Of a DNA stretch of 64,000 bases, positions 56,025 to 64,000 are shown piece by piece (position 1 is the first letter of the stretch; each line of letters begins with the position of its first letter). Position numbers and translations under genes: made by a program. The notes under the pieces were generated by a model. It did no database searches and had not been told where the DNA came from. It worked only from the letters and a program-made list of their open reading frames with translations. Origin of the DNA: Nymphaea colorata (Eukaryota > Streptophyta > Magnoliopsida > Nymphaeales > Nymphaeaceae); contig NC_045138.2 in NCBI RefSeq assembly GCF_008831285.2, positions 29,731,934 to 29,795,933 of the forward strand, written 5' to 3'.

Positions 56025-59000
56025 AACCCAAACCAGGAGAGATATAACTCTGCAACACTGCCAGTTCATGGATTATATATTGTAAAGATAACAGAGAAGA
56101 GGTTGTAAGGAGTGCCAACCCTTCTGTATCTAAGCTCCACTGCTCAAACCATATTACAAAGGGAAGTTCCTTCCTGTACCTTTTCGAAGACAAACCGAAG
56201 AAAATGACAAGAGATATGGCAATGGGGAAGGCTTGGGCTTAATTGCCAGGAGTGTTGAGTAACTTGAGTTGCTTCTTCCTTCCTGGCTTTTCCGGAACTA
56301 TTGATCCAAAAAGCAGTAGCCCACAAGACGGTCATCAAGATTCCCATTTCCCCAAGTAAAATATTCCTATCACAAGCATCATGTGTAGCATTCATGGCGT
56401 ATCCAGCGGGATCATCTGTCAGTGCCACCACCCGTCGACCGTCGTCTTTGTCCCATAGCAAGAGTTGTCAGAATCGGGATTGAAATCAGTGGCAAAGCGA
56501 TTCAATTCGGAAGCTAGTTTAAAAAATATCAGATTGCAGTTTTGACTATTTCTTAAAAATATTTTAAGATTTTCTAATAACTGTATTTATATTTTTCGCA
56601 TTTATGTTTTCGAGAAATGATTCTTTTAATATCCTTTACAATTCATACTAATTTCAGCCGAATCAATGAATTGCCGATTCATCGAACCGCCAGATTCACC
56701 GACTCAATTCAATAAATGCTTTCTACAACAGTGCACGTATAAGTTCTAGGAGATGGCAGCCGCACCATCATGATTTTCTTCTGAATCACAGACCAGAGAC
56801 CACCAAACTACCCCATTCTGAACACAGACACCGACAGTCCCAGCGCATGAATAACCCGTGTAGGCTGCATTTATAAAAAATTCTTGGTATATCTTCTCAT
56901 GTATTATATCATTCAACGTTTCATAGTTCATACAACTAAAATGAGTTAACATGGGCTTTCTAGCTTTTCTCCTTTTCTCGGGTATCTTCTCAATAAATGG
57001 TTCGTTGGAGGTCCATTAATGGAGGAAGGAGAAGGAAATTAATGGAGTTGCAGGAGTGGCAGCAAGAAATACTGCTAGGCCATTTAATTTTAATGGAAAT
57101 GACAGTTGAGTAGGCACCACCTGTCAGGCAGCCATTATGCACTCAGATGAAGTCGAGCTAACCTGGACCATCCTGCAGTCACATTCACAGGCATCCTCAC
57201 GTGCTGTTGAATCGCTTTCAGAACGGTTATTGCCGATATGAACTTCAGCCGATACGAATCGGCCATGTATCGAGATATTTCCTCCTTTTATTTAAACTTT
57301 AATAAAGATTTAAAAAATATTTAATAAAATCAAACTACTTAATCTTCCAAGCTGTGTATCTTCCAACATGGTTTTAACAAGCGGCCAGTCTGACGAATAC
57401 GGCCGATACACTGCCCATACTGACAACACTGCGAGAGAGAGGGAGAGCCTAGAGAGGCAGGCTCTCTTTCTAAAGGCTCGTGGCATGAGGCAAAAGCATC
57501 CTGGCGTATGAGTTTGTTTTGGTTTGTGACCCAACGCTTGTGTGTGCCAGAAAAAGAAAGAGAGAGCCGACAAAATGGAAAATCATTAACAAAATTGAGT
57601 GATTAACAAAAAAAAGTCAGCAAAAACAAGAAGAGAAAGCAAAGAAGCAACTAATCAAAGCAAAGAACAAGAGATCTGAGAAAGAGAGAGAGGGGGGAGG
57701 GGAGGTAGAGAATAAAAAACTAATCAGTAGCCGAATTAACTCGTTCATCAAGACGGAGTGCAAGATGGACATCAGCCTTGACTAAATAGATAATAGAGTC
57801 TGCAGATGCAGTTGTCTTTCTGAACACCTTGTTGTTGCTCTCCTTCGAAACGTTCGCCTAGTATATCGCCAAGAGGTATAGTACAAAGGGGTGAAAAGAA
57901 GGAACAAACTAGAGGAGGGAGGGTCAGGCGAGAGCTATGACAAAGAAGGCCAAGCATAGGAAAGGATATGACAAAAATTCGCTGGACGTTTAAGCTGCAT
58001 GAGTTTACTTATTATTTAACAATAAAAAATTCGCTGGTGCTTATAAAATTCAACTTACACACCAGACTTTCTCATTTTATTTTCTAATTCAATAATTTTG
58101 GACATTTTGCATGTGTATTTTTTTCATGACAACTGAATTCAATAAAGAAAAAAAACTTAGCTGGGTAGTCCTAAATGTTATATTTCTAGACATCAAAACC
58201 TAAGGACCCTAAATATAGACAGAGCGAGCCCCACACTTTAGGGGTGCTTTGTGGCGTTTGCTCGTCAACATGACATGACAATGTGCAGGCTGCCACCCGC
58301 GGACACCGGGGAGACTAGAAGAGTCCGTCAACCATTTCTAGAAGATTTGCATAACTGGAAGAACTTTCAGGAAGTGTGGAAATAAAGATTGGATCAGGGA
58401 GTAACTCATTTCTGTTAGGTACCCGGATCCCCTGAATCAAGGAAGGGTTCTTTTCTAGATGCAATGCACGACCGGACTTCAAAGCATCATAAGGGGTGGA
58501 TAAACACAACCCCTGCCATTTCAGCCCTTTAATGCAATTATGCAACCCTTCGGCTCAACTCTCAACACTGCCTGAAGAAGATTATTAGTACCCATGAAAA
58601 TCGAACATGAACATAAGACACACTTGTTAATGCTTTTTGAGCCCAACTAGCTATGCTTCACACTTTTTGAAAAGAGGAAGAGAGAGAGACACACACACAC
58701 ACATAACGTGCACAGTAGACCAACATCGAACAAAGAGTGTCAGGCACTCACCATTCTGATTTGGAGAGATATGATCAGCTAGTCTAACCTCCTATAGCTT
58801 GAACTCTTATGTTCCATCAGTTAGGAGTTAGTAATTGCTGACATGTAGAGTATAAAACAACCAAAACCGATTATAAATGGAACCGACTTTTGATGACTGA
58901 GACAGCGGCAACTGTAAGCACAGGTCGCCATGGCTTGTTGTCTACTCTCTAGCATGAACAGGCGCAAGATCATTATATCATGCCACGAATCAACCATAAC

Positions 59001-59121
59001 TTACAGAAGCCGCGTGTAACAAAAGCTTTCAGACGGCGAACTTCATAGTTCATAATTTTAAGGCGTAAGCTTTGAACGTAGCTACAGATTTAGGATAAGC
59101 GATAGAAGCCAAGTTACGATC
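53890..59121. other. Intergenic region without resolved genes
   Basis: ROP 3' UTR to about 54150, then spacer. Minus-strand frames at 54616-54885, 56144-56461 and 58315-58545 were inspected. The second has a plausible membrane span (GEMGILMTVLWATAFWI) but no recognisable family or convincing splice partners. A (GA)n tract lies at 55986-56020. 57220-57430 contains repeated CCGATACGAATCGGCC-like words of a dispersed repeat. Confidence 0.45.
55986..56020. repeat. (GA)n microsatellite
   Basis: About 17 uninterrupted GA dinucleotides. Confidence 0.95.
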
Positions 59122-61056
59122 TTATGTTCCACGGTTAAACAGCTGCTGCCACCACCACCTTCTCTCAGCAGGTGGTGGTGTTAAGAGGTCCAGTATCGTT
59201 TGCTTCTCCTTTACTGTCAACGGCACGCCTCTCACAAGGTCTAATGTCATAACGTACACATTTGTCTTCTGCCTCCGTCTCTGGTAAGCCCAGACTCCGG
59301 CAGCTGCACCAGCTACCACAAACTGTGCAAGACAAAGGAAATTAATGCAACCATATGAATTTTACTGTAGAGAAAAGGAAAAGACAACAGCAGCAGCCAC
59401 ATGTTAGCTGAATCTACGTACAATTTCTGTTCCCCATCCAATTACTACCATTCAAAATGGTTATTTCAGCACTTGAAGATGTGCACAGTCATATTCAAAC
59501 CATAGAAGATGGATACATACATGCAGTGAAGAGTGGTTTTATATGTTCGGTCCAAATCCTTTTATTTGCTCATATAAATAAGAATGAACCATAAGCTGTT
59601 AATTATTTGCTTTAATATTGTTCATAGAATTAAAGCAGAAAGTACATGAAGGCAGGATGATGGCGAGATGAGACAAAAATCCGTACATTTTTTAGACTGG
59701 TGGCACCAATCTAGATCAGATACCTTGGGCAATAGTACATCTCCAAAAATGAACACTGGTATGGGATCAAACATTAAAGTAGCCATGCAATGAAGCTCAA
59801 CATCGACTTCATTTATGGTGAATGTTCATGCTATTTCAGAATTTTGCAATCACCAATCTTAATTCTGAAATCTCCAGACCTTTTCTTACAGGCCCTCAAG
59901 AGGGAACCTCAGAAACCATTTAAGATACACCTGTGGCTTATTTTCAAGATGACAGGCAACAATATATCTTGGTAGCTGGAATAGAACCACCAGTCAAGCT
60001 CCAGAAATTGATGTAGGCTTAGAAAAAACCTAGAATTAATATAACTTTTACAAGCATAACAATTTCCTTTTCCTAGAAATTGGTTTTACATATGGTGATA
60101 TTAAAGATGATGTCAACAGTCAGTTATCATAATAGAAAAGGACTGAAGGAGTCAAAAGAGGAATTCATAGGGCTTTACAAAGTCAACGACAACCAACCTT
60201 CCAAGTTCCAAGTAAGGGCAGAAGAAACACAGGATTTTTGCACATTAAAAATTTAAGGAAAATTTTCAAAACAAACTTAAAAATTTGGAGATAATGAAAA
60301 ACACACCTAACATTTCAACATCATTAAACCAAAACTCAGCTTTTCCAATGTTAAAAAGATCCAACAAATTATTTCTGCTAGCAGTCAAATTAATGAAAAT
60401 TATCATTATATCCTCTAAAGACTTATATGGAATTTACACCTAGCTGTAACTATGCCTAGGTTTCTCTCGGATAATTTTTTAAAATTAATAAAGAAGTCTT
60501 TTTATATAATTTAGATATTGATAAGAAAGGATTTGGATATAGTTAATAATGTGCTAGTATTATTGGGATAGCTACGGAGGCTAATGCAAATTAATGAATT
60601 AACACTTACTTCAACCTAAATTAGTGATGAGCTAGGGATAAATTGACAGACATCATTATGTATGCTCTTAACAAATTTGAAAACTTAGGTGTGATTTTCA
60701 ACTTCAGATGTGGCTTCCAAAATTTAACCAATTTATTCATGCATCAATGACTATGTAACACCGGTACCTAAGAAATCTTCCGTATCCATGCCAGACTTGC
60801 CAGTATTGCACTTCTTAGACACGGGTATGGGGGACCATTTGGGCACTTTTCCGATCAGATTTGGGTTAGACCAAGTTTCATCAAAATTTTGAGTGAAAGC
60901 TGTCAAGTCTCAACCTTTCACCTTATTTTGTCATTGTTTTAATTTTAATTTAATAAAATTATTTGTATCAATTATTTACTTTGGAACTTTGTTGTTTGAT
61001 GAACTTTGTTGTTTGATGTACCATTTATGAACCTATGAACTATTTTGCTTCAATTC

Positions 61057-61087
<31 letters not shown>

Positions 61088-61682
61088 CCCACACACACAG
61101 TTGTATCCATGTACCCACATTTTTTAAAATTTCCATGGCCAAACCATTCCACCATACTTGCACCCACACCCATGTTATTTAGATCATCAAGCATAGGCTT
61201 CAGGATTATTTTCATGTAGAAGGAAAAGGCAACACAACTAAAAAAGGTAAGCAAATGTGCTAATAATTACCGGAGACAACCAGATTGCAGCAGTCTGAAT
61301 GTCAAAACGTGGAGCATAAAGTACTGTCTCACCAAAATCTTCTTCAAGTTTTTTATAAATTTCTTTGTCAGACTTGCCAGCCCTAATCTCATCCCTGATC
61401 AACTGTAAGAAGTGAAAAATGTCATATAAGATGTGCAAAATGTAATGCTATGGATATTAATATTAAATTAGAATGACAATGCACTTCTTCCTAGATTTTC
61501 CTTGGCATCAACGCCTTGAAAGTTATCTAAGAAATTACCTTCCTAAGGAGAATTGCAACATCTGCCTGTGAGTCTTCAATAGACTGGCTTCCACACTCTG
61601 TACAACGTACATTGTGACTGATGTTCCTAGCTCGAGCTTCAACTATTCGCGCCTTCTTAACTTGATCTTCTTCACTCTCCAT
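59122..61682 (-). CDS. CCMH: Cytochrome c maturation protein CcmH
   Basis: Mitochondrial cytochrome c maturation (system I) subunit anchored in the inner membrane; its CxxC thiols reduce or hand over apocytochrome c for haem attachment. Exons are 61682-61539, 61402-61271 and 59322-59122, all GT-AG in phase 0, giving 158 residues, close to the 159 of Arabidopsis CCMH. Exon 1 holds the redox motif RCTEC in NISHNVRCTECGSQSIEDSQ. Exon 2 has the helical segment SDKEIYKKLEEDFGETVLYAP. Exon 3 begins with a membrane span (VVAGAAAGVWAY) followed by RRRQK and a matrix-side tail. The ATG at 61682 is preceded by an acceptor (TTCTAG) that probably ends a 5' UTR intron. The 1.9-kb second intron contains a decayed TIR element. 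Confidence 0.95.
60751..61192. mobile_element. Probable decayed TIR element D, CTATGTCAC family
   Basis: It starts CTATGTAACACCGGTACC and ends GGGTGCAAGTATGG-complement...CATGTTATTTAG, compatible with degenerate CTATGTCAC termini, and has GTACCC/GTATCC words inside both ends. The flanking octamers ATCAATGA and ATCATCAA match at five of eight positions. A (CA)n run at 61070-61100 lies near the right end. It sits in CCMH intron 2. Confidence 0.4.
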
Positions 61683-62324
61683 TTTAATAGAAGGACTAGA
61701 AGGCGTAACAACAGAGAACAAATGTTACTTGTTAATTCACTCTCTTGTGTTCGAGAAGCAACTTTTCTTTCTTGTGGGAGCGTGCCATGCATCAGGGTAC
61801 TAGAAGATGAAGGGAAAACAGAAGAGCAAGAAATAATACATAAACACATGCAAGTACTCACACATAAACATACACCTTTTTAATGAGTACATGCGTGCAA
61901 GAAGCAATTATGGTGTAATCAAAAGAAAGCATGGCGCTTGCATATCAAGAAGCAGTGCTAGAGAACCACAATATGAAGCTTCATTTGCGTAGTCCAGTTC
62001 ATATATAAGCAAGAAAATTGAACAAAGAATGATCTCTCTTCTTTCAGGCATTTCAACAAACAGTTGGACTACAACTAAAATTAATCATTTCATCAACAAC
62101 CTTTCCCCTGTTTTCCACAACAATGAATATACATCTCTCAACGATCATTGCCATCTCAAACAAGCCATTATGAACTTAAAAAAACCACCAAAATTTTAAT
62201 TATCAATTTGCTGCTGCTACATCAACTATCAAGAGAAACAGAAAGGGTATTGAAGAAGATGCCTACATGCCACAAAGTTTGATCTCGCGAAATGAAATTT
62301 CAAAAAAACAAATAACATGCATAC

Positions 62325-62480
62325 CGTCTGAATCTCCCAGAAAACACTAAGGATTGGATGAAAATCGGCGCCCTCAACGGAAAGGAAGATTGACGTGAAC
62401 GCGGACTGAAGCCACGGGGCTCGCACTGCAAGGTTTCGTTCGGGCAAATAAGGCTGTGAATGGATCGGATTGTTCAAAGG
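62325..62480 (-). other. Probable 5' UTR exon of CCMH
   Basis: GC-richer than its surroundings, it ends on the minus strand at the donor CAGACG|GTATGC. It pairs with the acceptor TTCTAG about 15 bases before the CCMH ATG, which would give a 0.6-kb leader intron. The upstream limit is a guess. Confidence 0.4.
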
Positions 62481-62928
62481 TACTCGATCCAGATACCATC
62501 ACTCGGATAAATCTCTAGACTGGGGCGCTCATTTGGACCGGATTCGTTTTTTTCGCTCAAATTGGATTCTCTTCGGGTTCGTCGGGCTTTTGAAGTTGCT
62601 TCGATCAATACCCAAATGAAACCCAATCGCTTCTCTCTCCCCAATATAAGAAAGGATCTGGGGACTAACTCAAAAAAAATCTTCGTTCAAACCGATCAAG
62701 AACTGGAACTTTCTCCACATTTTGATTGCAAGGTTAATGGAAGATTTGATGAATACAACAGAAAAAGGAAGCTTGTGTTTGAGCTAATCACGTGAATGGG
62801 AGCAGTAAAAGATCTAGGAGCAACAACGTCGAAAGCGAAAATCTAAAAAACAAAAGGGACCAGATCAGACTATCGATTGATCGGAAGAGTTTACATGTTG
62901 GGGGGTTGGAGTAGTTTAGTTTGGCTTT

Positions 62929-63914
62929 TCAATCGAGTTCCCAGCCGGGGAATTCCAGTAGCACGGTAAGACGGTCCGGCCGGGTTGCCCGATGTTCCTC
63001 CACCGCCAGCCTCAATCGAACCACAAGATCCCAGGAGCGCCGCGCTTCCGCCGATGGGCTGATGATTATGGACGTCAGTCCCGGCGCCGCCTTGAGGAAG
63101 TACCGGACGAGCTCCTCGTCCCTTTGATAGCCTCCATACTGCTGCATAGTCAACGTCCTCAAATATGCGAGTGCAACTCTGACCTTCCTTAGCACGAACC
63201 GTGGATCCATTCCGTCCTCTGACGGGTTCATCTCGAACTAATAAAAATACAAAAAAAAGCACATGAAACCACGTTATATATATATATATGTATATAATTA
63301 GTTAAACCAATATTATTTTGAGATTGGTTTTAATATTTGAGATTGGTTTTTCAAGTATCTTTAGTTTGTAGGCCTGTCAATATTAGTCTTTGTGGAGAAA
63401 ATTAAGGAAAGAGAGACAGAGCAAGGAAAAAAGGGGAGGCCTCCAAGTGAACCTAGTTTTAACTCATTAATTCTCTCTCTCTATATGTGGACATGTGCGC
63501 AAATGTGCCTTAAAAAAGTTTTGTGCATGAAACCTGACTTTAGGAATTTGGGTTGCAAATCCTTTTCTTTTTTACTTGATATCAACATAAAAATGCGTTC
63601 AACATAAGATCAAAATTTAGAAAATAAACTATTAACTGATTCTATTTCTCTGCCACTAATAGATACGTCCAACTGAGCCAAAATTTGAAGTAATCACCAA
63701 TTAACACTTTCAACTTGATAAACTAATTGTATGAATCACATCTCATTCAGGTTAGGAACAAAAGGAAACAAAGAATAAATGAAAATACAGAACTAGCTAG
63801 ATTAATGTGCAAATAGAGTTCATAACACATGTATGCATGTATATGCATACCTCGATTTGGAAGTCACTAGATTCTTTATTGTGCATTTCAAAAATTTGGT
63901 TCATATTTTCAGAT
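62929..63914 (-). CDS. 3' exons of an unidentified gene, FBD/LRR-like C-terminus
   Basis: The last exon 63237-62929 follows an acceptor TTATTAG and encodes 102 residues plus stop: DPRFVLRKVRVALAYLRTL, YQRDEELVRYFLKAAPGL, TSIIISPSAEARRSWDL and a charged tail. The order 'charged residues - ELVRYFLKAAPGL - TSIII' resembles the FBD/LRR C-terminal module of plant F-box proteins. An upstream exon ending at 63851 (FQIE|GTATGC, phase 0) contributes MNQIFEMHNKESSDFQIE. An in-frame stop near 63930 bounds it, so it either starts at the ATG near 63904 or at a nearby acceptor. The rest of the gene would lie beyond the right edge. Confidence 0.45.
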
Positions 63915-64000
63915 ATGTAGGTTTACCAGCCAGATGGGAACTTGTTCGTTTTCATTGATAATAATTGGATTCAGATTCGATTCAGAAACTCAACTTTAAT

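Noticed and set aside
56144-56461. 105-codon minus-strand frame with a hydrophobic segment
   Set aside because: The segment could be an exon, but no upstream start or partner exons with matching phase were found and the family is unknown. Mentioned only in the intergenic entry.
57220-57430. Possible short palindromic array of CCGATACGAATCGGCC words
   Set aside because: Too few and too irregular for an array. It looks like part of a dispersed repeat. No CRISPR is expected or seen in this plant DNA.

Overview
This is nuclear DNA from a seed plant, most likely an angiosperm. The evidence is spliced plant genes with long AT-rich introns, Ty1/copia and LINE retroelement debris, small TIR transposons, long (AT)n/(GA)n microsatellites and a nuclear insert of plastid ycf2. 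No species can be named from the sequence alone.

Layout. 1-6270: two decayed Ty1/copia elements; the first (+) ends inside the 3' LTR of the second (-), which suggests nesting. 6412-7452 (-): a three-exon hotdog acyl-CoA thioesterase gene. 9121-18584 (-): a 16-exon acyl-activating enzyme closest to malonyl-CoA synthetase (AAE13). It has one AT-AC (U12-type) intron and one GC-AG intron, and it and its upstream region carry three copies of a TIR element family with termini CTATGTCAC. 21969-26988: intergenic, with short repeats and a CTCGAG-rich inverted-repeat element. 26989-41761: a mosaic of duplicated blocks around one intact intronless PPR gene (34244-36397, MTL1-like). It also holds LINE and copia fragments, a broken beta-propeller glycosidase-like gene piece and a perfect 269-bp inverted repeat. 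41762-51523: gene-poor, with a 169-bp hAT-like MITE and a ycf2-derived plastid insert of about 0.8 kb. 51524-53889 (+): a complete eight-exon type II ROP GTPase gene. 53890-59121: no gene resolved. 59122-61682 (-): a complete three-exon CCMH gene for mitochondrial cytochrome c maturation. 62929 to the right edge (-): the 3' exons of an unidentified gene.

The real genes are independent nuclear loci. Two acyl-CoA genes (thioesterase and malonyl-CoA synthetase) lie side by side in the same orientation, and three products (MTL1-like, CCMH, probably the synthetase) have mitochondrial links. Nothing here is a bacterial-style operon. The most unusual material is structural: the TIR family, the U12 intron that hosts one of its members, the perfect inverted repeat, and the rearranged duplication around the PPR gene.

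Exon models were assembled by eye from reading frame, splice consensus and family knowledge. No alignment or database search was run.
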